This document shows positions 34,925 to 42,776 of a stretch of 64,000 nucleotides of DNA, one piece after another. Origin of the DNA: an uncultured Lachnospiraceae bacterium (GTDB lineage Bacteria > Bacillota > Clostridia > Lachnospirales > Lachnospiraceae). The notes under the pieces are model-generated. The model was not told the DNA's origin. It did no database searches and saw nothing but the letters and a program-made list of their open reading frames with translations. A program made the position numbers and the translations under genes. The DNA is taken from the NCBI GenBank assembly GCA_910585345.1, contig CAJUDS010000004.1:62001-126000 (forward strand). The letters are read 5' to 3'. Within the stretch, counting starts at the first letter, position 1; every line of letters starts with the position of its first letter.

Positions 34925-36164
34925 TCAGTTTCTTCAACTCCTTTTCGCACGTCCGCATGGAATGATAGTCACGCACATACCGCTCGGCGTTTTGCGCAAT
35001 TCTCTTTCTCAACGCGGCGTTTCCATACAACTGCATAACCGCATCCACATACTCACAGTCCTCCGCGCATTCAATCAACTGTTCAAAATTAGATACGTCC
35101 AGTCCTTCTGTGCCGTAACGGTTCGTAATGACGGGAACCCCCATCGCCATAGACTCTATGATCTTAATTTTGATGCCCGACCCGTACAAAAGCGGCACAA
35201 CGACCGCCATGCAGCTCTTGACATAGCTGCGGATATCCTCTACCCGGAATGTAAAGTCCATAAAATCATATTTCTGAAACTGCCCGTAAGTACGCGGAGA
35301 GCAGTTCCCGATCACGAGCAGCCGTAACGCGGGATTTTTTGCCAGCAGAGCGGGCATAATGCGCTCCGCCAGATAAAGCAGGCTGTCCTTATTCGCGGAG
35401 ATATCGATATTGCCGAGATAACCGATCACATTTTCCCGATAGTTTTCCGCCGCCCTTTCTCCGAAATAGTCGGCGTCAACCGCCGTGTGGACGCAGAGAG
35501 CCTTTTTTTCCGCATATGCATTGTACTGCACGGCATCGGTCGGCGAACAGAAAAATACCCTGTCAAACTCCTTTGCCTCCGTCCGCTCGTATTTTTTCAT
35601 CAATCCTGCTTCCATACGCAGCAGTCTTTTCATCATATGCAGTCTTGCCACCATCTCTGTGACCAGCCGGGGAAGTCTTTCTTGCAGCTGCCCCAACGCA
35701 TTGTCGTCCGCATTTTTTTGTCCTGCCTGCCGCTCATATCTCTTTGACAGCAGATCATCCATATCCAGTATTTTCCTGCATTGCCCTTCATATCTTCCGT
35801 GCAGATAAGGCGCCGTCCGTATCATATCGCAGATAATAATATCCGGCTTTATTTCGGCCACGGCCGCGTCCAGCTCCTTCTGCGCTTTCCGGGAATAGAC
35901 CGCGCATGCCTGCAGCGGCCATTTCCTGCGTATTACGGCCTGCCAGAATGCGTGCCAAACCTGTTCGGTAAATCCTGGCTCTGTCAAAGAATATACTTTT
36001 GAAAAATAAGAAGGCTGTTGCTCTTTCAGGCCAAAACAGGCATAAAACACATCGCAGCCAAGCCTAGATGCAAAAACAGAACAGTATTGATTAATTAACA
36101 CTGTTCTTCCGTCTTTCATCGGCAGCACCGGACGGGTACCGATAAACAATATTTTCCGCTTCAT
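34917..36164 (-). CDS. Glycosyltransferase, GT4-like
   Basis: 415 residues. The N-terminus KRKILFIGTRPVLPMKDGRTVLINQYC and the C-terminal VIGYLGNIDISANKDSLLYLAERIMPAL, LLVIGNCSPR and SCMAVVVPLLYGSGIKIKIIESMAMGVPVITNRYG blocks are the GT4 family pattern, with an E-x7-E-like IESMAMGVP. Likely adds an early sugar to the lipid-linked unit. First glycosyltransferase after LoaP; overlaps loaP by four bases. Confidence 0.9.
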   Translation of the reverse strand: MKRKILFIGTRPVLPMKDGRTVLINQYCSVFASRLGCDVFYACFGLKEQQPSYFSKVYSLTEPGFTEQVWHAFWQAVIRRKWPLQACAVYSRKAQKELDAAVAEIKPDIIICDMIRTAPYLHGRYEGQCRKILDMDDLLSKRYERQAGQKNADDNALGQLQERLPRLVTEMVARLHMMKRLLRMEAGLMKKYERTEAKEFDRVFFCSPTDAVQYNAYAEKKALCVHTAVDADYFGERAAENYRENVIGYLGNIDISANKDSLLYLAERIMPALLAKNPALRLLVIGNCSPRTYGQFQKYDFMDFTFRVEDIRSYVKSCMAVVVPLLYGSGIKIKIIESMAMGVPVITNRYGTEGLDVSNFEQLIECAEDCEYVDAVMQLYGNAALRKRIAQNAERYVRDYHSMRTCEKELKKLIE

Positions 36165-36667
36165 TTCTTCTCCACTATCTCAAGCCCCATGCATACGTCT
36201 AATGTCCTGCCAAACATTTCCAGCCGCAGCCAGGCTTTTCTTTTATGACGGTCAACCCGGCGGATGAATCCTTCCATCCCCTGCAAAGGTCCCTCTGTTA
36301 CCCGTATGGTCTGATTCGCTATCATACCGACAGAAATTTCCACCGTCTCTCCGTTTTTCATCAGCTTTCTAAGCCATGCTTCCTCCTCCGGCGCGACCGG
36401 TATAAAATCTTCTCCCGCCCGCAGCAGTTTTGCGTACTGCGGCAGTTTCTTTAAATAAAAAAACACTGTTTCCGCATCGTCCGTCTCAATAAACAGATAA
36501 CCCGGGAACAGTATCCTGTCCACTTTGATCCGCTCTGTCCCTCTCTTTCTGCTTTCTTTCCTTTTGGGAATAAAGCATCTGCTGTAACTCTCTTGGGGGA
36601 GCATTTTTCCAATTTCCGTCCTAGCCGATTCCTCTTTTCCTGTCACCGTCCAGACTACGTACCACAT
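36161..36667 (-). CDS. loaP: LoaP, NusG-family antiterminator of the polysaccharide operon
   Basis: 168 residues. The N-terminal NGN domain reads MWYVVWTVTGKEES and DRILFPGYLFIETDD; the C-terminal KOW domain runs NQTIRVTEGPLQGMEGFIRRVDRHKRKAWLRLEMFGR. This is the LoaP-type specialised NusG paralog, encoded within long exopolysaccharide and natural-product operons, where it binds a leader RNA hairpin and makes RNA polymerase ignore pauses and terminators. Position as second gene of a ~13-kb operon fits well. A 159-bp gap in front of it may hold an RNA target. Confidence 0.9.
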   Translation of the reverse strand: MWYVVWTVTGKEESARTEIGKMLPQESYSRCFIPKRKESRKRGTERIKVDRILFPGYLFIETDDAETVFFYLKKLPQYAKLLRAGEDFIPVAPEEEAWLRKLMKNGETVEISVGMIANQTIRVTEGPLQGMEGFIRRVDRHKRKAWLRLEMFGRTLDVCMGLEIVEKK

Positions 36668-36826
36668 ATCTCCTGCAGCCTCCTTCTTTTGGGGTATGCT
36701 CCGCCATCCGGTCTTTTCGGCCGGCTATCCATCCCTCGTTTCACTCCCCTATATCATCCGGCCTCCCAAATGCGCCCTGAGCGACAATTCTTTCCGCCAA
36801 AGTCTTTACTGCGTGCAGCAGTCTGT
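36668..36826 (-). other. Untranslated gap upstream of loaP, possible LoaP RNA target
   Basis: No frame is convincing. CATCCGG repeats at 36705-36711 and 36755-36761, 50 bp apart on the plus strand, and CCGG motifs around 36709-36725 could pair. No folding was run, so this is only a candidate structured leader. Confidence 0.3.
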
Positions 36827-37519
36827 TTAATACGCACCGATGCCCATCAGCACTGTGACAACCGTCCTGCACAATATTTTGAAATCCGTCTTTATACAGG
36901 CTTCCCGTATATATTTCAAATCCATCTCAATCCATTCATCAAAAGAAACATCGCTCCGTCCGCACACCTGCCAGTAACAGGTTAGTCCCGGTTTCACGAA
37001 AAGACGCTGTTTCTGGTAAGCATTGCATTTTTCCGTCTCATAGGTAGGCAGAGGCCTCGGTCCGACGATACTCATCTCTCCTTTTATAATATTGATGAGC
37101 TGCGGCAGTTCGTCCACACTTGTCCGTCTGATGAATCTGCCGACCCGGGTCAGACGCGGATCGTTTTTCATCTTGAACGCCGGCCCGTCCAGTTCGTTGC
37201 ATGCCAGCAGCTTTTCATGCATCTGTTCCGCCCCTACGCACATACTGCGGAACTTATACATACGGAAAGCCCTGCCGCCCACACCGCTCCTCTCCTGTAT
37301 GAATATGACCGGACCCCCGTCCTCAAGTTTAATTGCCGCCGCCGTCAACGCAAATACCGGCGAAAGTACAATCAGCCCAAGAACAGACGCTGCGATATCA
37401 AACCCTCTTTTTAACAGATGAAAAACCTCTTTTTCTTGGTGTCGTTCCAGATGCGTTTCTTCTAAAACAGAACCTGTCAAAAACAACTCTCCGGCTTCCA
37501 TGCCGGTCTGTATATCCAT
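36827..37519 (-). CDS. Undecaprenyl-phosphate sugar-1-phosphate transferase
   Basis: 230 residues. The single reentrant membrane helix (GFDIAASVLGLIVLSPVFALTAAAIKLEDGG) is followed by FRMYKFRSM, TRVGRFIRRTSVDELPQLINIIKGEMSIVGPRPLPTYE and a GLTCYWQVCGRS block: the catalytic PglC/WcaJ small-domain pattern with the Asp-Glu pair. It starts polysaccharide synthesis by moving a sugar phosphate to undecaprenyl phosphate. It lacks the multi-helix N-terminal domain of long forms, so it resembles PglC-type. First gene of the operon, led by a strong promoter. Confidence 0.93.
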   Translation of the reverse strand: MDIQTGMEAGELFLTGSVLEETHLERHQEKEVFHLLKRGFDIAASVLGLIVLSPVFALTAAAIKLEDGGPVIFIQERSGVGGRAFRMYKFRSMCVGAEQMHEKLLACNELDGPAFKMKNDPRLTRVGRFIRRTSVDELPQLINIIKGEMSIVGPRPLPTYETEKCNAYQKQRLFVKPGLTCYWQVCGRSDVSFDEWIEMDLKYIREACIKTDFKILCRTVVTVLMGIGAY

Positions 37520-37567
37520 CCTTTCCCCTCCCTCTTTAGCCAGTGCATCCTTTTTGCTACGTTTTCT

Positions 37568-37596
37568 AGTTTAGCACATTTATTTCTATTAGTCAA
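37568..37596 (-). promoter_or_regulatory. Strong promoter of the polysaccharide operon
   Basis: On the minus strand TTGACT (37591-37596), 17-bp spacer, TAAACT (37568-37573), followed after about 50 bases by the sugar transferase start. Confidence 0.85.
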
Positions 37597-37644
37597 ATTA
37601 TATATTTCTTTTAGAAATAAAATAAACGGGAAGACTTGTTATGA

Positions 37645-37680
37645 TATACATAATACATGGGGGACAGCTATACATAATAC
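37645..37680. repeat. Pair of 12-bp direct repeats, possible operator
   Basis: tatacataatac occurs at 37645-37656 and at 37669-37680, exactly 24 bp apart, just upstream of the plus-strand regulator. It may be its own operator or part of its promoter. Confidence 0.45.
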
Positions 37681-37701
37681 TTTTAAGGGGAATTGATCTG
37701 C

Positions 37702-38058
37702 ATGAATGAAAACTTGATTGACTTAAAAGAGCTTGGAAAAAGAATTAAAGAACTGCGCCTCTCACTGCACTATACCCAGGAACAGTTTTCCTCCCTGATT
37801 TACATATCTACGTCCTATCTCGCGCTTCTCGAGACAGGAAAACGAACCGCAAGCATTGACATCCTCGTCCAAATCGCCCGTGTCTGTCATGTCAGCATGG
37901 ATTATCTTCTCTTCGGCGATCAGGAGTCTTTGCAGAAGCAGAACGAGCGCCTGTTCCATGACCTCTGTCATAAGTACGGCACACAGGAAATCGCCGCCGC
38001 CCTCTCTCTGGCGGAATTTTATCTCGAAAAGCTGGCGGGGCAGCGTGATCTTCCATAA
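37702..38058 (+). CDS. XRE-family transcriptional regulator
   Basis: 118 residues from ATG 37702; an in-frame TTG earlier is possible. The helix-turn-helix covers about residues 9-63 (LGKRIKELRLSLHYTQEQFSSLI...YLALLETGKRTASIDILVQIARVCHVSMDYLLFG), the classic Cro/XRE pattern. The C-terminal part, about 50 residues, has an amphipathic helix set likely used for dimerisation. It is divergent from the polysaccharide operon, so control of that operon is a reasonable inference, and of the injection-system region also possible. Confidence 0.88.
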   Translation: MNENLIDLKELGKRIKELRLSLHYTQEQFSSLIYISTSYLALLETGKRTASIDILVQIARVCHVSMDYLLFGDQESLQKQNERLFHDLCHKYGTQEIAAALSLAEFYLEKLAGQRDLP

Positions 38059-38098
38059 AAATACGGACGCAAGAGATTTCATCTCTTTACGTCCGTAT
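38056..38098. terminator. Bidirectional terminator between the XRE gene and the injection-system operon
   Basis: atacggacg (38061-38069) pairs with cgtccgtat (38090-38098) with a further paired inner part. On the minus strand it ends in a U-rich run (38055-38060), which would close the injection-system operon; it also lies just after the XRE stop on the plus strand. Confidence 0.7.
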
Positions 38099-38178
38099 CC
38101 TTCCCGCCCGGTTTCCAGCCTGCGTCACCGCACCTTCATTTCACCTTATCTCACAAGATATTTTTGCGGCATATTTCA

Positions 38179-39561
38179 CTACTGCGTTCCCCCATGCTCC
38201 TCCTCATGCTCCTCCTCATGCGTTGCAAACCACGCCTCTACTACTTCCCGCAGTTTATCATGGCGGTCTCCCTGTCCGGAAACCTGTCTCCACAGCCTGG
38301 TGATAATTCCGACTGCACTTGCAGCATCCGGCATTCTCACCAGCACATTGTTCTCGTCCGCGATGTAAACGCCCTCGCCCAGTTCGTTCAGACCGGAGCC
38401 GCGGTATACCTCGCCGCCGCCCGCATCCATAAAAGCCCCTCTGCGGGGTACGATTTGCCCTTCCCCATCTCTCTGCGTCGCGTCTACCTGCTTCAGTCCT
38501 ACATTGTGGTCAAACGGCGTCAGTATGATCCGTTTGACGCCGCTTACCGTCTGCGGCGTAAACCAAAATGTATGCTGTGTGTGGAGAGAATATACTACCG
38601 TCGTTTCCGCATTCTCTCCCAGAGCGGCCATCTTATTTTCCGCATCATCCTCCGCCAGATCAATTACATCATGCACACCGGAACGGGAACCGAACCCCGG
38701 GACGGGATCGTACTGAATCAGTTCAAATCTGACAAGATTCTCATACTGCCGGTAATCGCTGCCGTGTATCCAGTGTTTGATCATCTTGGCCCCTTCGCCC
38801 GCCGCCACCGCTCCGCGGCTGTGTCCTTTGATAATAATATGAACCGGATGGACATTGCTCTCTCTCTCATCGAAGCGTCTGAAAACAGACGTCAGATATT
38901 CCTGCGCGGCAGTCAGCATATACTGCCGCAGATTTTCAATGCTGTAATCCCCGCTGTTGCTTGCCCCGCTTACCGCCAGCGGCCCCGCCATCGTCACACG
39001 ACGTTTCACCGGGCCCGCCTCCTCATCCCTTCGTTCCTTCGAGCGGATATGCGTTTTACGCGCCAGAGTTCCTCCCAGCTGCGTACCATACTGCGCCTCA
39101 AAGTGCCGCCTCTCCTGCGCATCATCCAGCAAATTGCTCCCGCAGCAGGACGAACCTTCCGCAGTCAGCCCCACTTTCCCGCCAAACCCTTTATGCACAC
39201 ACGGAAACTCGCTGTAGCCTGATCCGGCCATATCAAATTCCAGCACGTCTTCCCTTTCCCCCAAAAATTTCGTCCCCCGCGCATGATGGAGCCCGACTTC
39301 TACTGCCGCCTGGCGCGCCGCGCTCTGGACTTCGTCTATTCCACGATAAGCAGCCGCCCTCTCTTCTTCCGTAAGCTGAGCTTCTATCTCCGCACGCACA
39401 TGATGCAGCCGTATTCCCTCTTCTCTTTCCTGCCGGTTCTCTTCAACTGCCGGCAGGTTTACATATCTGTAGCCGTTCTGCTCCCGCAGCGCCAGCGGCG
39501 CTTCCTGCGTCTGCAGCCTCTCCCTCTCTATCTGCTCCTGTACCGTTCCCCAATTTTCCAC
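38179..39561 (-). CDS. Lipase-like alpha/beta-hydrolase, candidate injected effector
   Basis: 460 residues, GTG start at 39559-39561 with a GGAGG site. The middle carries GHSRG at residues 246-250 (Ser248 as nucleophile) in a strand-loop-helix HIIIKGHSRGAVAAGEGAKMI, the elbow of Tle1/DUF2235-type phospholipases. D285 (IQYDPVPGF) and a later His (H327, H330 or H352) could complete the triad. The first 110 residues are charged and helix-rich and resemble nothing I recognise; they may be a delivery segment. No signal peptide. Last gene of the contractile injection operon, directly before its terminator: a likely cargo toxin. Confidence 0.65.
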   Translation of the reverse strand: MENWGTVQEQIERERLQTQEAPLALREQNGYRYVNLPAVEENRQEREEGIRLHHVRAEIEAQLTEEERAAAYRGIDEVQSAARQAAVEVGLHHARGTKFLGEREDVLEFDMAGSGYSEFPCVHKGFGGKVGLTAEGSSCCGSNLLDDAQERRHFEAQYGTQLGGTLARKTHIRSKERRDEEAGPVKRRVTMAGPLAVSGASNSGDYSIENLRQYMLTAAQEYLTSVFRRFDERESNVHPVHIIIKGHSRGAVAAGEGAKMIKHWIHGSDYRQYENLVRFELIQYDPVPGFGSRSGVHDVIDLAEDDAENKMAALGENAETTVVYSLHTQHTFWFTPQTVSGVKRIILTPFDHNVGLKQVDATQRDGEGQIVPRRGAFMDAGGGEVYRGSGLNELGEGVYIADENNVLVRMPDAASAVGIITRLWRQVSGQGDRHDKLREVVEAWFATHEEEHEEEHGGTQ

Positions 39562-39611
39562 GCCTGATCGATCCTCCCTCTCCTGTATTTTGTCCTATCT
39601 ATCCTTCTCTC

Positions 39612-40499
39612 TCACTGCGCTTCCTCCACTGCCTCTCCCGTATACACCCCTCTTCGCACAAGCGGCGGCTGCGCCCCGGGGAAAAAATAAGCGATCAAAT
39701 CGGCGGCTTCCTTTGTCAGGCATTCTACATGCACAGGCACATCCGGTCCGTATTTCTCCATGGCCGTATGCATGGCAAAGCACAGTAGAGCGTAAATGCT
39801 CTGTGCGCCTCCGTCTCCAAAATTTCGCAGCAGCACAGGGATCAGCCGCCCGCCCCCGTCGCGCCGTACGAGAAACAGCGCCGTCACCATCCGGCCGTCC
39901 ACCCAGGCACAGCTTACGTCATTGTCGTATGCCTCTTTGTCCGTTGCAAGCTCAGGCGGCCTTCCCCCGCACTTTTCTGCCTTTCCCACCACCGTGCGCC
40001 AAAGCGCGTCTTCCAGATCGCCCACCCGGCGCACAAAAGCCGTCTGCGGCTTTTGTCCAAAGGAGGGATGCGACGCAAATCTGCAAAGCGCCGCAGTGAT
40101 CTCATAGCTGTCCGTCAGACCAAATGTCAATCCCCAGCTTTCCAGAAACGCACAGAGCAGATTGTATTCCTCCGGAAACGGCACATCACACCGTACATAT
40201 CCCACGCCGGCTGCATTCAGTACCCGGTACAGTTCCTCCATCAGCGCATCTGCCATGCCCAGCCTGCGCGACTCCTGCGCCACATAGAGCCAGCGGATTA
40301 CCGCCGCGGTCACGGGCACGCCCGTACCCGCGTCCTCTACTACTTCAAAAACAAGAACGCCCGCCGCAGTACTGCCTTCACCGTCCTGCCGCAGCGCCCC
40401 CAGGCAGTAACGGCCCGGCGTATCCGGCGGATACAGCAGCTCCGGCGGCACGAGATTCTCAAATGCCGCGCTGTTTTCTTTTGTAATTGTTAGAATCAT
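39612..40499 (-). CDS. GNAT-family acetyltransferase
   Basis: 295 residues from ATG 40497-40499 with an AAAGGAG site; an upstream ATG gives ten extra residues. The first GNAT domain spans about residues 1-140 with IRWLYVAQESRRLGMADALMEEL as the acetyl-CoA loop region; the second half (from about 150) has similar strand pattern with less clear motif, so it may be a tandem or degenerate second domain. The acceptor is unknown. It is within the injection operon, between phosphatase and lipase-like genes. Confidence 0.7.
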   Translation of the reverse strand: MILTITKENSAAFENLVPPELLYPPDTPGRYCLGALRQDGEGSTAAGVLVFEVVEDAGTGVPVTAAVIRWLYVAQESRRLGMADALMEELYRVLNAAGVGYVRCDVPFPEEYNLLCAFLESWGLTFGLTDSYEITAALCRFASHPSFGQKPQTAFVRRVGDLEDALWRTVVGKAEKCGGRPPELATDKEAYDNDVSCAWVDGRMVTALFLVRRDGGGRLIPVLLRNFGDGGAQSIYALLCFAMHTAMEKYGPDVPVHVECLTKEAADLIAYFFPGAQPPLVRRGVYTGEAVEEAQ

Positions 40500-40569
40500 A
40501 CACTTCTCCTTTTTCATAAAGGCAGACACCGTTTTTCCACAAAAGTCAAAAACGCACTGTCACGCCCTT

Positions 40570-42186
40570 TTACAGTTCCCTCTGCCGCGGCAGATATTCC
40601 ACCTCCAGCATCGTGATATCGTCGGACTGCTCCTGCTCCTGGCTGAATCCTCTGATTGATTCCAGCACAGACGCAATGCTTTCCTGTACAGACATGCCAC
40701 CGCAGCCTGCAAGTGTGCGCAGCAGCCTCGCTTCCCCATAAAGCAGCTCATCGGCATCCATCGCCTCCGTCACACCGTCCGTATATAAAAACAGCCTGTC
40801 TCCCGCTTCCAACCGCAGTCTGCCGCCCTTATAACGCATATCCGCAAACCCGGCCAGCACAAAGTCGGGAACAGACAAAATCCATTCCGCCCCGCCATCT
40901 TTTCGCAGCAGCAGCGGCGGATTGTGCCCTGCATTGGCATATTCCAGTATTCCTGTTTCCAGATCGAGCGCCCCCATCCAGGCCGTCACGAAAAATCCTT
41001 CCTGATTCCCCTCGCACAACTGCCTGTTGACACTCTCAAAGATTTCATTCGGTTTGCCGCCCATTGCCGCCCTGTTTTTCAGAAGCGTTTTGGCGATCAC
41101 CATAAAAAGCGCGGCCGGCACGCCTTTGCCGGATACGTCTGCAATCAAAAACGCCAGATGTGTGCGGTCTGTCAGAAAAAAATCATAAAAATCGCCGCCC
41201 ACTTCCCTGGCTGGATGCATCAGGGCATAAATATCGATCTCTGCGCAGTCTGGAAAAGCAGGAAATAGAGAAGGCAGCATATCCGCCTGGATTTGTCTGG
41301 CAATCGAAAGCTCCGCGCCAATTCTCTCTTTCTCCGCCGTAACGGACCTGATATCCCGCACATAACGGTTGATTCTCTCGATCATTTCCACAAACTTTTC
41401 ATAGAGAAGCTCAATTTCATCTCTGCTGCGCAGCGTTTTCTCCGGCGCGCATATGCAGCCTTCCCGATAGGACGTAAAAATGTCTGTGATCTGTTCCACC
41501 GGACATATGATACGCCGTTTGACAAGTTCCATCAGACCGGTCAAAATCAGCGCCATGCCGGACAGCATCCCTGCAAGAAACAGAATAAAAAAGCGGGCGG
41601 CCGCCTGATCTACCTCTTCCAGATGATAGTCCGCCTCTATCATAGCCTGCAGTTCTCCCTGGCTGTCCAGGATCGGCGCCCAGGCCGATACGGATCTGCC
41701 ATAGCCTACATCCGCTCCCAGCACAACCTGCCCTGACACCCGCTTCGCTTTCACATCCGGCACCAGATACCGGTATTCTGTCTCCCCATATTGATATACA
41801 TCGCCCAATTGGCAAACCCCGCCCTTCTCCCCGTCCTGCGCGCCTGCATCTAATATGTAGTAAAAGCAGTCCTCCTGCGGCGCAAAGACATAGAGATACG
41901 CCGCGCCGATCTCCTCTCTCACCGCTTCCAGCGCAGACTGCAGTTCCCTGTAATAATCATCTTTTTCCCCTGTTTTTAGATACACGCCGATCCGGTCCCC
42001 GTCGATCAGAGCCGCCAGCGCGCTGCACACATCCTGAGCGCCGTCCGCATAAAAGCGGATATACGAGCTGCGTATAAAATAATAACCAAGACCAGCCAGA
42101 AGCGCAGACAGCCCCAGCGTTCCCGCCAGAAACTGCGCCGCCAGCCTGCTTCTCAGCCTGCCTCTTCTTTTTTCTCTTTTCTTCAC
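40570..42186 (-). CDS. Membrane-bound PP2C (SpoIIE-type) serine phosphatase with extracytoplasmic sensor
   Basis: 538 residues, GTG start overlapping the stop of the GNAT gene. TM1 is at about 17-38, an outside sensor domain fills 39-200, TM2 about 204-225 leads into a HAMP-like segment and a coiled coil (KERIGAELSIARQIQADMLPSLFPAF, the RsbU-like lead-in). The PP2C domain from about 320 holds GGDFYDF, ADVSGKGVPAALFM, AGHNPPLLL, YTDGVTEAMD and QSDDITML. Such proteins dephosphorylate STAS antagonists and so release a sigma factor or other target. It is the third piece of a partner-switching set whose other members are close by. Confidence 0.88.
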   Translation of the reverse strand: MKKREKRRGRLRSRLAAQFLAGTLGLSALLAGLGYYFIRSSYIRFYADGAQDVCSALAALIDGDRIGVYLKTGEKDDYYRELQSALEAVREEIGAAYLYVFAPQEDCFYYILDAGAQDGEKGGVCQLGDVYQYGETEYRYLVPDVKAKRVSGQVVLGADVGYGRSVSAWAPILDSQGELQAMIEADYHLEEVDQAAARFFILFLAGMLSGMALILTGLMELVKRRIICPVEQITDIFTSYREGCICAPEKTLRSRDEIELLYEKFVEMIERINRYVRDIRSVTAEKERIGAELSIARQIQADMLPSLFPAFPDCAEIDIYALMHPAREVGGDFYDFFLTDRTHLAFLIADVSGKGVPAALFMVIAKTLLKNRAAMGGKPNEIFESVNRQLCEGNQEGFFVTAWMGALDLETGILEYANAGHNPPLLLRKDGGAEWILSVPDFVLAGFADMRYKGGRLRLEAGDRLFLYTDGVTEAMDADELLYGEARLLRTLAGCGGMSVQESIASVLESIRGFSQEQEQSDDITMLEVEYLPRQREL

Positions 42187-42776
42187 CAGCCAGACATCCT
42201 CTCTCCATCCGCGCCGCGCAGATCGATGACTTTGATTTTGGCGCCGCAGCGGCAGTCTTCTCCGCAGACCGGGCAGCGGATGGCGTACCGTTTCAGATCT
42301 TTATAAAAATGGGGTATGCACTTTTCATAGAGCGTCAGCCCATACCGGAATAACGCTTTTTCAGCCGGAATGGAACCGTCCGGATACATCCAGAGTTCTG
42401 TCAGCGCCAGCCGGTATCCCATACGCAGCATTTCCCGCCGCATCCTCTCAAGCAGCTCCGCCGCAATTCCCCGGCGGCGGAAACCGGGACGGACAACCAG
42501 CGCGTCCAATGTATAAATTCTCTGCGGAAACATCCCCGTGATCTCTCCTTCCAGACGCGGATTCGGACAGGTAAAATCCACACCGCCGCGCCCCGAGATG
42601 AATCCTGCCGTTTCTCCTTTACAGACCGCCCGAAACCCCGCATAATTTTTGTCGCGCATTCCTTCCAGCACATGTTCCCTGACAGACTGTCCGCCATTTA
42701 AATAGGACTCATACAATCCGACAATTTCCTGTGCGTTTTCTTTTGCAATTGGCTCATACTGCAAATCCATGTCCAT
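42183..42776 (-). CDS. GNAT acetyltransferase with C-terminal zinc ribbon
   Basis: 197 residues from ATG 42774-42776 (GAGGAGG site). The GNAT fold shows DALVVRPGFRRRGIAAELLERMRREML as the acetyl-CoA loop and helix near residue 100. The C-terminus carries CPVCGEDCRCG, a Cys-rich zinc-like tail after residue 175. Substrate unknown; may modify a structural or cargo protein. The start overlaps the AAA gene end by 23 bases. Confidence 0.75.
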   Translation of the reverse strand: MDMDLQYEPIAKENAQEIVGLYESYLNGGQSVREHVLEGMRDKNYAGFRAVCKGETAGFISGRGGVDFTCPNPRLEGEITGMFPQRIYTLDALVVRPGFRRRGIAAELLERMRREMLRMGYRLALTELWMYPDGSIPAEKALFRYGLTLYEKCIPHFYKDLKRYAIRCPVCGEDCRCGAKIKVIDLRGADGERMSGW

